NCBI RefSeq assembly: GCF_000150275.1
Contig: NW_002060954.1
Coordinates: forward strand, 767,118-831,117
DNA: 64,000 nucleotides
Reading direction: 5' to 3'
Source of the DNA: Trichoplax adhaerens
Taxonomy: Eukaryota > Placozoa > Uniplacotomia > Trichoplacea > Trichoplacidae
Position numbers and translations under genes: made by a program. The notes below the pieces were generated by a model, which saw only the letters and a program-made list of their open reading frames with translations, made no database searches and was not told the origin of the DNA. Below are positions 52,772 to 64,000 of the stretch, piece by piece; the stretch's first letter is position 1; every line of letters begins with the position of its first letter.

Positions 52772-53660
52772 TTAGAATCCAAGAAGTAGTAGCCATTTGG
52801 TAATAGGCTTTACATGTTTGCCTTTGATAAAGATTTGGCTATTTACTTCATTTATTTGAATCTGTACATCTTCTCCCAATAAGCGCTTTAAACCTTCTTT
52901 AACAGCCTTGAAAATATAAATGTAATGATATGATCAACAAGTATCTTCAAGCTAACTCATAAAGCACACGATACTTACATGTAAATCTCCTTCAATCTTT
53001 CTAATGATAGTCAGGTGTAAGGTGCGCCCTTTTCTAATCTCGCTATATACTGGGATATTATTCGTTTTGGAACGATTGATACGAAAGGGTAAAGGAGGAG
53101 GTGAATCTAGTAGAATGAAGTTACATGAGTTATGATATCAAGAAGGCTGTTTAAATCTCTAATTTTTAAGTGTGTAATGCAGTCATACTCTACCTAGTGG
53201 AGGCATCCATCCACTTATGGAATCAATTTGGCGTAAAGGGATATGGGGATAAACATTGTAATTTATTTGATGATAAGCCTTTCGGTCACGTTTTTGGTCA
53301 GCTGGAGCCAGATTTTCAATTTGTCTAGACCACTGCAATGATATCAATTTTCAGTATTAATATGTGCAGAACAGCAAACAATAACAATAAAAAATTGCAT
53401 GGATAGGATAGCTTTCACATTATACCATACGAGTATTTGTCAGTATGCTCACGCTGTAAATAGCTCTTGCAAACTGCTGTACTGTACTGTGCTATAAAAA
53501 ACATACAGCTAGATAACTTGTAGTTTATTTATTGTATGCTTTAGCAAGAAGTGATACCTTGCAATGGAAAAGCTTTATGTTTAGTGGTACTTACAATAGA
53601 TCCATAAGCTAATAGACGAGTTCGTGAACGGCATAGCGACGAAGCTAAGATAGGGAACAT
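52772..53660 (-). CDS. MRPL49: Large ribosomal subunit protein mL49 (mitochondrial L49)
   Basis: Four minus-strand exons (53660-53595, 53332-53194, 53106-52979, 52906-52772) join in phase to 155 residues. The start is the ATG that gives an Arg/Ser-rich presequence (MFPILASSLCRSRTRLL) and leads straight to a GTAAGT donor. Family marks are SGWMPPLDSPPPLPFRINRS, NIPVYSEIRKGRTLHLTIIR, KIEGDLHAVKEGLKRLLG and INEVNSQIFIKGK, ending KWLLLLGF. mL49 belongs to the animal mitochondrial large subunit and shares its fold with ICT1/eIF1-like proteins. A small TACTG run lies in its first intron (about 53478-53490). The gene is divergent from PRPF39, with the complex repeat array between them. Confidence 0.93.
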
Positions 53661-53821
53661 GGTGTAGTGGCAGCTTTTAGAGATCCGTCCGTGAATGAGC
53701 TTCAGCCTCCAAAGCCTCAAACTACTCAAACTAGTGTTGTACGTACTAGTACGCTTCAAACGATCAACGGACGCATTTAGTGTCGTACGATCTTGAAATT
53801 CTTGACCGAGCTGACAGTGGT

Positions 53822-54520
53822 AGTACTGTGACACTTATGTTGTTACAGCGCATGTGTTTTAATACTGTATGAAGGACTGAGAGGTTTCAGACGGACGGAT
53901 TATTTTAGATTTAATTAAATTAAATAGATTTAATGCGAAATGAGGCCCAATGTCACAGGACTGTACTGTACAGTGTACAGTACAGTACAGACTACAGTGC
54001 ATGTGTTTTAATACTGTATGACGGACTGAAAGGTCTCAGACGAGCGGATTATTTTTTTACAGTAGATTAAAACACACGCGCTGTACTGTAGTCTGTACTG
54101 TACTGTACTGTACAGTACATCCAGTACAGTACTGTGACATTGGGCCTCATTTCGTCTTAAATCTACTTAATACTGTATGACGGACTGAAAGGTATCAGAC
54201 GGACGGATTATTTTAGATTAAATAGATTTAAGACGAAATTGGGCCCAATGTCACAGTACAGTACAGTACAGTACAGACTACAGTACTGTACAGTGCATAT
54301 GTTTTAATACAGTACAGTATGACGGACTGAAAGATCACAGACGGACAGATTATTTTGGATTAAATACTGTAGATTTAGATTTAAAACGAAATGAGGCCCA
54401 ATGTCACAGTACTGTACTGTACAGTACAGTACAGTACAGACTACAGTACCGTATTTAGTATTTGAGCCTCTAACTGTGCTGTACAGTGTACAGTGTACAG
54501 TGTATAGTACAGTACAGTAA
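53822..54520. repeat. TACWG (GTACW) period-5 repeat cluster 6
   Basis: Repeat blocks at about 53958-53990, 54080-54135, 54254-54295, 54407-54440 and 54478-54520, in both orientations. Here the blocks are regularly spaced because they form part of a larger tandem unit. Confidence 0.9.
53851..54450. repeat. About 150-base tandem array, four units, one with an internal inversion
   Basis: Each unit runs CATGTGTTTTAATACTGTAT, GACGGACTGAAAGG, CAGACGGACGGATTATTTT, GATTTAAGACGAAATGAGG, CCCAATGTCACAG, then a TACWG block and CAGACTACAGT. The landmark TACTGTAT/TACAGTAT word recurs at about 53863, 54012, 54171 and 54313, a period of 142-159. Between about 54064 and 54173 the second half of a unit lies in reverse orientation (TGTGACATTGGGCCTCATTT reads on the plus strand), with AT-rich joints. 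It is not coding. Confidence 0.9.
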
Positions 54521-55880
54521 GACTAAACGTGACTGGTGGGTTAACGGGGGCGCCATCGAAGTATCTTAGCATTTGACTTTCTTTGAGCGGATTAATTCGT
54601 TGGCGCTTGAATCTATAGTTTATCGTATCCATCTGAACATAAAGATCCATTTTGTAAGTTGAAGAAGTAGAAATTAGTTTTATGTTGGCAATTAAAAGTA
54701 TTTGTAGTTTCGTTAAGACTTTATTTTTTAAGATTTTGGGTCTCAAATTTTATGATGATCGACAATGCGTGATAAATTTTCGTGTTTTCTTTGTATGTAT
54801 GATCAAGGAATAAAGATGTATCAAGTTGCTGTTTAGTTAGTTATTTAGTACAGTAGACTATCAGTAGCTAGTAGATAATGCATTCCACTAGTGAAACAGT
54901 ATTATTGATTATTGTAATTTTACGTATAGTTCAGCGCTGACCAGTTGATAAAAGGGAAGAAATTCTAAATTTGAGGGGTTATAATAGTGACATTCATTGA
55001 TGCTCGATTGTAATATCATTCAAGTTTGAGTTGCACATCACGATGGAGTAATCAGTCATTTATACGTTTGTGAAATACGGTCGAACTCTTTGTACACATA
55101 GGAGTAATAAAATGACAAAATTTCCGTATAAATTAGAATTATTAGCGTAAGACGAAATGCTCGGTTTTACGGTAGTTTGCCGCTACATCTATACCTTAGA
55201 CATAGCACTACACTATAATAATTCATAATGGATTAATTATTAATAATTTGATGGTGAGAAATGTTGTAGCTAAATTTGTAATCACTACCACAGATTATCA
55301 TGTACAGATAGAATACGAATTTACTACCTGTGGTCATTAGAATTTTTAGTGAATACGAGCTCTAGGGCAGCCGCCTTGCTAGGCTCGCTTAGTCGCTTTT
55401 ATTATCGCTATTTATTTGGTGCAAAAGGGTCTAACTAACTAATAGCAAATAGCGCGAAATCCATGGATTGCCAAATGTTCCTTTAGTAATCCATGATTAG
55501 GTGCGCGGTTGGGTGTATCAATTATTAATTTTCTCACAGTCACTACGAAAATGTCGTGCGGGTTTATTAAATTACTTTTACTGCTATTGGTCATCCTAAA
55601 GTACTCAGCTATGCGTATATTAGTCAATGATACGGACTGTGATTTTTACTTGGAATCCCACATTTTAACCCGTATTAATGCACTGTAATATCAGAGATAG
55701 AGTAGTTAAAAACATTTGTATCATAATTATCAACCAGGCGAGGGATTCTTAGTACTGTATAAAATTTTTCACTTTAATACACGGTGCTTGAAATATGTAA
55801 TCTGCTAACGACGTTAGAGTTCTTTATCTAATCTACCTTGCACATCTTGATAAAATTTCATAGTTAAACTTCGATCAAAA

Positions 55881-58800
55881 ATGGAAAATCAAGCAGATAT
55901 GCAAGTAGTAACTCAACAACAACAGCAACAGGATGAAGCTACAAATCCAACAGCAGATGGAAATGCGACTGCAGAGGATGAATTAGAAGCATATTGGAAA
56001 CCTGTTAGACAAAATTCAAGCGACTTCGATTCTTGGACGTACTTACTACAATATGTCGAGAAGAAGGTATGATAGGATCTTAAAATAACAACATGCCGAT
56101 ATTATAATAGCACTTTAGCAGATGATAATAACCGTGGATTTTACTATACTAAATGTAAAAATTAATTTCTATATGTATAGGAGGACTTTAGCTACATTTC
56201 TGGGGCTTATAACGAATTCTTTAAGCATTATCCCTACTGCTACGGATATTGGAAAAAATATGCCGAATTAGCCATTAAATACACTGATTCCAATCAAGTT
56301 TTACAGGTAATTATCGACATCTTCCTCATGTGTACATTTCAACTAATTAAATGGATCAGTAGATAATACCAAATATATCGTTAGAATATGCTTTGGTAAC
56401 TATTTTTGGTTGGTGACCGATCGTACTCGTAGCTTTTGCAGTTTTATATATCCTTAATGACAACGTTCGTAGGACAGTTACAGTTACTTTTTATGGAAGT
56501 AACCGCTGGAACAACCTTGGAAATAGTATCTTGTCGACAAAGTACAAAGAGAGCAAAAAGCTTAAAGTATTGCTTTGTGATACTTTGTCTTTCACTAGTT
56601 TCTACGCTATTAATCTAGATAAAAGTGCTAATTATGATATCGGTTACAAATGTGATGATTTATTCTTTCTGGTATATTATAATCAGATCTATGAAGCTGG
56701 CGTAAATGCTATCCCTTTGAGCATAGATTTATGGGAAAGCTATCTATCATTTTTCTCAAAATCTGTTGAAGAAAGTGGTGAAAATAGAATAGATGAAATT
56801 CGGGGGTAAGATTGAATATGTCGATTTTCTTTAAGTACTTACTCTTTATTTTTATTTTTTAAACAAGCTGATGATTGTTAGTATTACGTCATACAGCTTT
56901 GAGTTCGTATTTACCGTAGATAATGATCTAAAATTAACAGTTAGCAGGCTATGTTAATAAAAGAGCACAATATAGCTGTAAAAGTTAAAAAAGTCAACTA
57001 TATCTTGTCATGTAAAAAAGCTCGCCATTGATATTCGTTATACAAAATATCATCAACTCTCTTCAATCTCAGTTTAAAGGTAAACGAATTTGGTTACCTC
57101 TTTGTGTACATTAATATTTGTCATTCTCGTGGGCAACTGTAAAAAAAATCACCTATTGATGTAATTTATTAAGTATATAAATATTCGTTACACGATTAGT
57201 TTATACCAGCGGGCCATTGCAACGGCAGGATTGGAGTTTATTTCGGATGTTTTATGGAATTCTTATATTGCTTGGGAAAAAGGATCTGGATTACTGAAAA
57301 ATGTTATCCCTATATTCGATCAAATACTTAAAATCCCTACTCGACAATATGGCAGTTATATTTTAAGGTATGTATACTGAAATGGATGTTAACCGTAAAT
57401 GGCTTCGTAATTGAAGAAATTTGATAAATATGTCCCTATTGAGATTTACACAATTTATGTCATTTAGTTTAACTGATTTTATCAACAACAACACGCCTGA
57501 AGATATCTTGTCAGAAGAAGATCTTGCAAGTATCCAATCTGAGATTGCCTCATCCGGTGATGCAGAGCAGGTGACACTGTCAATATAGATAATTTGCTAA
57601 GTAGATTATTTATTAGTAACTTTTTTCAATTTATAATACCTTATATCATCTACTTATACTATTATTTATTTTCTAGCCAATTACTACAGAATCAGTACGG
57701 GCTTGGCTGATAAAACCTAGACAAGCTCTGTACAGCGCAAATGAAGAGGAAGTTAAGAAGCGTTGGGGATTCGAGGATAAGGTTCGAAATTCTTAATGCT
57801 AACATTCTTGTTCTGCTGCGAGATCACATAATTATTATTTCTGGTTTAGAATTTGTAAATACGCTTACTTTTTTTCTCATAGATTAAAAGGCCTTATTTC
57901 CATGTTAAACCTTTGGAGCAAGATCAACTTAAAAACTGGAGGGAGTACTTAGACTTTGAAATTGAGCAAGGAGATCAGAATCGTATTCGTGTATTATTCG
58001 AACGTTGTTTGATCGCTTGTGCTTTATATGAAGAATTCTGGCTTAAGGTGGCTATCGAACATAGATTTTATACTATAGAAACTGGAGTGCATTACACTTG
58101 CAATACTAATTCTATTGATTTCCTTGACGAAACAGTATGCGAAATATATGGAAGATTGTAATCCTAAAAGTTCATTAGCTGTTTTTGAGAAAGCATGCAC
58201 GGTCCATTTGCCTCGAAAACATAGTATTCATATCGCTTGGGCTACTGCTGAAGAGAAATTTGGTTAGTAAAATTTATGTCTAAGGGTGATAATATGTCAT
58301 TCAGGTAAGAATTAATGTCATGCGGTTTATTCCCGTTTTTACTAGGCAATTTTGATCGAGCAGATGATATCTTGAAGACTTTATTAGACCGTGTGCCTGA
58401 TTTAGCTGTAGTTACTATGCATCGTATAAATTTAGCTCGCCGTCGTGGAAACGCTGATAATATCAATGGTTTATATTCAGATGCGATTTCTAATTCAAAA
58501 TCATCTCTTACGAGATCTCTTTATATTTCCCAGCTTTCTAAGTATCATCTCCAGGTACGCGATTGCTGTTATATGGTATGTCATTTGTTTTAAAATTCAA
58601 GTATTCTGACTGTAAACTTTGCATTTTAGGTGAGAGGTGATGTCAATGCGGCAAGGCAAACGTTAACGGAAGGGATTGAAAAGTGCAAGGCAAGTAGTAT
58701 TAGGATTTAAATTTAAGCTGTCATTGTTATGTTTACAATACTAAAAGTTAATTTGTGTTTCAGGAATCGGAAGCTTTGTATTGGCAATTACTCGATCTAG

Positions 58801-59510
58801 AATTATCACAACCAGGATGTGTTGATAAAACTCGCATTGAAGCTGTATTTTCTATAATATTTGCTAACGATGCTTTACCATCAACTTGTAAGGAAGAATT
58901 TTCTCGCATGAGATTAAACTTTTTGGAAGATTTCGAAACAGATATTGGAAGGTAAGCTGTGATTGATTCCGAGCTATGAGACCTTATGTGTAAACTTATA
59001 GTATCTATACCGGTTCGTAATTTTCAGAATAAAAGAAGCATATGAAAGTCATGAAACAACGTACAACGTTGACTTACCGAAGTATACGAATTCACGAAAA
59101 CGACCTTTAGAAGATGGGTAAGCTATTTCTTTAGCTTGACTAATCTAAATGAAGTAAATCTCTGCCATGACTAGTCGCTAAACCGTTATTTTGAATATAC
59201 TTTAGGCAATCAGATACTCAAGCCAAGCAACTAAAATCCGATAGTGCAGCAGATCCAAACGCTATTGCATCTGCTCCGACGACTCCAAATCCGATGGGAG
59301 TGCCGGATCCATCAATGTATTACCAACAACAGCAACAATGGGCTGCTTACGGACAAGTATACATTAATACATGTTGCGTAACGTGATATATAATCTAAGA
59401 TTTAATTTCGGCGATAATTGCGCTAATGTTAAATTCTACGATTATAGGGGGGTTACGCGTACCCGCAACCAAATGCTTGGGGTGGTTATCAAGCCTTTCC
59501 TACGCAGTAA
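55881..59510 (+). CDS. PRPF39: Pre-mRNA-processing factor 39 (U1 snRNP-associated HAT-repeat protein)
   Basis: Fourteen exons (55881-56066, 56181-56306, 56687-56805, 57200-57367, 57468-57570, 57677-57781, 57883-58047, 58136-58262, 58346-58554, 58630-58689, 58764-58951, 59028-59117, 59206-59356, 59448-59510) join in phase to 619 residues. PRPF39 helps U1 snRNP recognise 5' splice sites. A Gln-rich N-terminus is followed by HAT repeats: [63 protein letters not shown] and [10 protein letters not shown], then YAKYMED. The tail is Gln/Tyr/Pro-rich ([20 protein letters not shown]) like the vertebrate end. The intron at 58690-58763 appears to use a GC donor (AAG|GCAAGT). Confidence 0.95.
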
Positions 59511-60740
59511 TGATGTAGCACTGTAGTGTAGTACGTTTATGACAGAATATTCGTATATGACACTTGCACAGTGTAATTCTTCTACGTAGAATAGTTATTA
59601 ACAATGGTTTAAGCCTTACACTCTATTGTTAAGGTTGGACTGACATTTACTAAGTTCAGTAAGGCAGTGCTTAATTTTCATATTTTGCATTAAAACAACT
59701 GTAATATAGTACTTCGTGACAAAGAAATTCCCTATGTTTTTGAGATACAGTTCCTTTTCGAGAAATTCCAATTTTTTGTTTTCTTATATATTATAGCATC
59801 ATCACACTGATACTGGATAGTGGCCTAACACAAAATTAAAAAATGCTTACCTACCTAATTCTTAGATATTGCCTCTGTATTTGTATTTGCTAACAATTTT
59901 GGAAGCTTAATAAAGCTGGATAATGATGTTAGCGTCTTATACGTCGTCTATTTTCATAACGAGTCATTCTGAAGAGGGATATTGCATGATGAATACAAAT
60001 TGATTAAAAATTATCACGTTTTTAAGTTAGTAAACTTTATTGAAGTTTATGGAAATAATTATATTATTTTACTGGATCTAAAGTTGTAGAGATTCAGTAA
60101 TTATAACTTGACATGATTTCGTATGTCTACGTCTACTTAGAGTTAGAAAAATTTTTGATGATTGATACTCATAACGAAAAGAGATGAGTTCGATTATATT
60201 TACAGCAACACAAATTTTGATTCAGTAAGTTTAAATTATATATTATTTATGAATTCGCTGTTATCATAATTTGAAACTTCAGATGTTACAAATGTTCTCT
60301 TTCGATGAATTTAAAGTGAGTAGAGCGATTGCAAATTTAAAAAAAATTGAAATTTTATTTAATTTGGTGAACGAACAAAGTATGTCGTTATCATGCGGTA
60401 CTTGACTGAAACACTACAACAGAAATATCCTTTTATTAGGACTAGACTATATAATAAATATAAACCAATAGAATATCTTAATATCGCTTCACTATACATC
60501 TTACTTGTGTAAGCATGAAAATTTTTTAATGTATACCATGTACCTTATAATTATTAATGATTTTACGTAACTACATACACTACTCATATTATATTAAGAG
60601 TTGGCAGCATTATTTGATAGTATTGCTTGACCTCACATGACGATCACAAATTGCAATAACGGACTTAAACCTAAGTTGTAGCTACAGGAGATTCATATTA
60701 CAAAGAAGTACGTCTATTCTTTATTTTTCTCGTTATTACT
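59511..60740. other. Convergent gap PRPF39 / GNMT
   Basis: About 1.2 kb of AT-rich DNA between gene ends, with no repeat cluster. Nothing else is recognised. Confidence 0.5.
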
Positions 60741-62545
60741 TTATAAAGGCTTTTGGATAACGTGAATGAAAAATAGTGGCGGTTTGCCTGAATCCTTTTT
60801 ATAAGACTTAAAATCTCCAAAAATTTCGTGCTTGGCATTGCTGCCAAAAGTGTTTTGAAGTAACTCGGTAAAATTATCAACAAGATGTGGGTAGTAGGAT
60901 AACCGGAACTTACTATAGAAAGAAAATGTAAAAACGATATATTGGAGATTAATCACAGCTCGTAAGCATAGGAGGTGTAGCAAGACTACACTTCAGTAAT
61001 ATAGTTCCAAAAGCTCTAGATCACAATACGTAAACGTATAAATCGTTTCTGATATTATTTTTACCTGTTGTCAGGCTCCTTCTTATCGCTTTGATAGGCC
61101 TCACCGGCATCGCAGGCAGCATCCTCTGTAGCTATAATATAATCTAGGGTTACCATAGTAGGTTTTCCGTTTACGTGCAGGACCGAGGTTTTAATATCTT
61201 TCAGATTTGAATCCTAGCGTAGAAAGGTGCATAGATTTTCACTGAATTATTTCTTAAGTAAGTCTTGAGCGTATATCTCTTTTGTTGCTGTTACTATAGT
61301 AATATTTACTAAGGTTTAACTCTAGATTAATTTATCAATCAAGAAATTACTCTTTCATCAGTGCCGTAGATTATAATTATACTGTAGCGATACCTTGATT
61401 GTAAATTTACACATATACAAGTATGGTAAATGTTTAGTAAATTTGCTTAATGTAACTCAGCTATACAGCATATCACCATTTCATCCTATAATTTCACTCA
61501 ATGATCAAAAATCTGCGTAACTTTTCTTCTACTTACAATTCAATAGTTTTTAATAGGTATGTATGATGCACTATGTAAAAGTACTTAATCCATAGATACA
61601 GCATATAATAACATATGCTAGTAATTGAGTCTCTTTTCGTAATAATTTTTAATACGATAAACGGATATGTTTCACAGAAGTTAAAAAAAACCGATAAATT
61701 AATACAGAAAACTACCTTGCTGTTATAATAGATGTTCTTCTCTTGTGGTAATGTTCCTGATTTGATTATTTCATCGTAATTTCTATGATCTATTATTAGA
61801 ATTCCGCCAGGTTTAAGTATGTCATAAAAATTTGCTAAGGCTAACTTTTGATCTGCTTGATCGCCACGAAAATCTGGCAAATGAGGAAATGAATTGCCTA
61901 AACAAAGTACAGCATCAAAACCGGAATTCGGAATCTCAATTTCTGATTGTGGTAAGGCCAACCAATTTCCTTCTTCAATAACTACAAATAAAATAAAAAA
62001 GTATAAGAATACAATCGTATTTCATCATTTATTCCACACACACCGTATTCTACGATGCATAAACTGAGCGTATACCCCATTTATCGAAAGCTTCTTCTTT
62101 GCGCCTCTGCCATCGTGTTTTTAGTGCGTGTTTCAACATCTTGTCGCTAGCGTCAATACTCGTCACTGTAAAACCTTCTTCCAAAAGGACGATGGAATCA
62201 ATCCTATGTAATGAATACATTAATTAATTAATAACACAGTACCGCAAATTCTCTATAATTCGACGAATGTTACACTACAGTGCGATCGAAGCGATGATAC
62301 GATCCCAAATTCTTTTTTTAAGACTGAAATAATTCATACCCAGTACCGCATGCTACGTCAAGGACAGTGTCCGCTTCATAATGTTTTAATAAGTCTCTGA
62401 GCCAATGACGATAATTTGCAGTTCTTGTCGAAGTATCTCCTATGTATGACTGCCAGACCCGAGCAGCCTTACCGTCAGCATATTGATCTTTCAATCCTGT
62501 AGCACCTACACCTAATGATCTGGTACGATACACGCTATCAACCAT
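60741..62545 (-). CDS. GNMT: Glycine N-methyltransferase
   Basis: Five minus-strand exons (62545-62340, 62203-62076, 61981-61716, 61213-61065, 60912-60741) join in phase to 306 residues, close to the usual 292-295. The enzyme methylates glycine to sarcosine with S-adenosylmethionine, buffering the SAM/SAH ratio. The N-terminal loop [13 protein letters not shown] is conserved and fixes the start, in preference to an ATG nine codons upstream. SAM motif I is [25 protein letters not shown] and [11 protein letters not shown] follow, the latter with the substrate-site Arg, then KNIYYNSK and [18 protein letters not shown]. The segment [20 protein letters not shown] before the last exon is longer and more acidic than in vertebrates. 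All key residues that can be seen are present. Confidence 0.96.
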
Positions 62546-64000
62546 GATGCTAGGATAAAGAATTAAGAACACTGAATTAGTTTCTCCTATAACAACTATA
62601 TACTACATCAATACTTTGTAACAGGTGCAATACATGTTGTAACTGTGGTAGTATGTAATTAACTCGCATCAGTTTTCTCCTGATACGATTTTTAAACCAA
62701 TTTCAGTATTTATAGTTGTATCAGCTGCATCTTAGCGTAGAATGATCAAACGGTTTTATGACATTGGAAGGACGGCCAATATTGTTGCTACTAGATATGA
62801 GCTAGACTTCTAGATAACTAGTAAATCTAGAAGTATGGTATGAGTATGAGTATGAAGTTAGTGAGCTGTAAAGGTTAGTATAGCAACTGCTATATTACCA
62901 AACTGCGTTAATGTGGGTATGCGATGGCTGCTCAATTTTGTTACCGTGACATCAGACTAGCTGGAATTTGTTTACTCACTTACAAATAATGCTAAATTGA
63001 GCTATTGTAAATTTAGGAAAAATTTACTACACAGCCAACAGATACCTACCAACAGTAACATAAAAATGGTGGAATATGTGTACTTGAATACTGGAAATTT
63101 TAACATGTATCACAGATCACGAGTTCTTCGGTGTCCCAGCATGTCTATTCCACGTACAGTACTCGTATTTATTAAAATTTTTTAGATTTATAAATTTAAT
63201 TTATAATACTGGTAAGGACAGTATACGTAGTATTATCTACTCATTATGTTCATATAATGCTATATTACTGTGTACTGTAATTTGTATGAAAGTTTTATAG
63301 CTACTCATAATCCTGTTATATTTAATAAAATACTTGGGTTCTAGCGTCACAACCGAAACTTTCCTTATTATATATACAGTATAGTAGTTTGCATACACTG
63401 TAAATGCCATTGAAATAGGGCTAACAGGCTACTGTATGAAAGATACATATCAATGGGGTAGAGTAAGCGTTCCTGGCAAAGGTATTATAGATATAAAACC
63501 TAATATACGTTGTACGGCCTAATATTGTATTTTTAACAAATTATATTAATTACGAAAGTACAATACTATAGTAAGCAGTCTGAATACCGTACATTTAACA
63601 TTTGTTGCAAACGACTATATCTATTTGAAATAAGATTCTTTTATCAATCATAAGCTAATGCCATAGAATAAATACCGGAGCTTCGGGTTTACCTAAGTAC
63701 AAAACTGTATTAACAGTAATTGAATTACTTTCTTGATTGTTAGGCAAGATATTACTCTCTTACTACTGTACTATCTTCTACGTTGGGTGAATAGCATTTG
63801 CACAATCTACGATGTCAAATTCCACTTGATTAATTTTATTTTAACATGCTAAAATACATTATGTAATCCCTTGTTGTCACTCTATACAATCCCTACAGCG
63901 ACATCATCCAATTGCATTAACATCTCGTGCTGACGATGTAACGTTATTCATGTTTACGTACATTTTGAAGATTCTTCAAAGGTAGAAATTAGATAGGAGC
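62546..64000. other. Region upstream of GNMT to window end
   Basis: About 1.45 kb, expected to contain the GNMT promoter. It has a hairpin-capable pair CTTCTAGA / TCTAGAAG at 62807-62833, directly followed by a short GTATGA repeat (about 62838-62856). TACWG-like words are scattered (about 63152, 63268, 63764), but no dense cluster occurs before the window ends. A forward frame at 62997-63185 has no family match. No further gene start is recognised. Confidence 0.45.

Larger units (their letters stand above)
53661..55880. promoter_or_regulatory. Divergent intergenic region mL49 / PRPF39
   Basis: About 2.2 kb between head-to-head genes. The left third holds TACWG cluster 6 and the tandem array with an inverted copy. 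From about 54550 to 55880 the DNA is AT-rich. A minus-strand frame at 55439-55627 has no family match and is not called. Confidence 0.5.

Overview
This window is eukaryotic and animal nuclear DNA. Every well-supported gene is split by many GT-AG introns, mostly 45-250 bases long, and the DNA is AT-rich. Several genes are animal-typical: a C16orf89-family protein, CCSAP, MAP10, a frizzled-type cysteine-rich-domain protein, GNMT and an atlastin. Compact introns and conserved gene content suggest an early-branching animal such as a placozoan or a sponge. That placement is inference; no sequence seen here fixes the species.

Fifteen genes can be rebuilt exon by exon. In order they are: CEBPZ/Noc1 (+), a C16orf89-like protein (-), a 116-residue unknown (+), TMED10/p24 (-), mitochondrial ribosomal protein L33 (+), ribokinase (-), atlastin (+), a TTC9-like TPR protein (-), CCSAP (+), a GPI-type frizzled-CRD protein (+), PRORP/MRPP3 (-), MAP10 (+), mitochondrial ribosomal protein L49 (-), PRPF39 (+) and GNMT (-). 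All but the CEBPZ reading frame were closed to the base. Reading phases agree at every junction in those genes, and total lengths are multiples of three.

The strands alternate almost perfectly, with CCSAP to frizzled-CRD as the single exception. The window is therefore a chain of head-to-head and tail-to-tail pairs. Six complete head-to-head gaps exist (9.7-11.7, 14.7-15.7, 20.1-22.0, 32.7-33.8, 46.3-48.5 and 53.7-55.9 kb). All six hold a dense cluster of one unusual period-5 repeat, TACWG (W = A or T; equally GTACW), which reads the same on both strands. None of the seven tail-to-tail gaps, nor the 5 kb head-to-tail gap, has a comparable cluster. This link between a self-complementary satellite and divergent promoters is the main observation of the window.

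Other notable points: a roughly 150-base tandem array upstream of mL49 with one internally inverted segment; an L33 gene whose start codon appears split by an intron; a GC-AG intron in PRPF39; a C16orf89-family protein with a predicted C-terminal membrane anchor; and a short telomere-like tract inside one repeat cluster. Several genes serve gene expression and mitochondria (CEBPZ in ribosome assembly, L33 and L49 in the mitoribosome, PRORP in mitochondrial tRNA processing, PRPF39 in splicing). Others serve the ER and early secretory pathway (atlastin, TMED10) or cilia and microtubules (CCSAP, MAP10). No tRNA, rRNA, CRISPR array or intact transposon was recognised.
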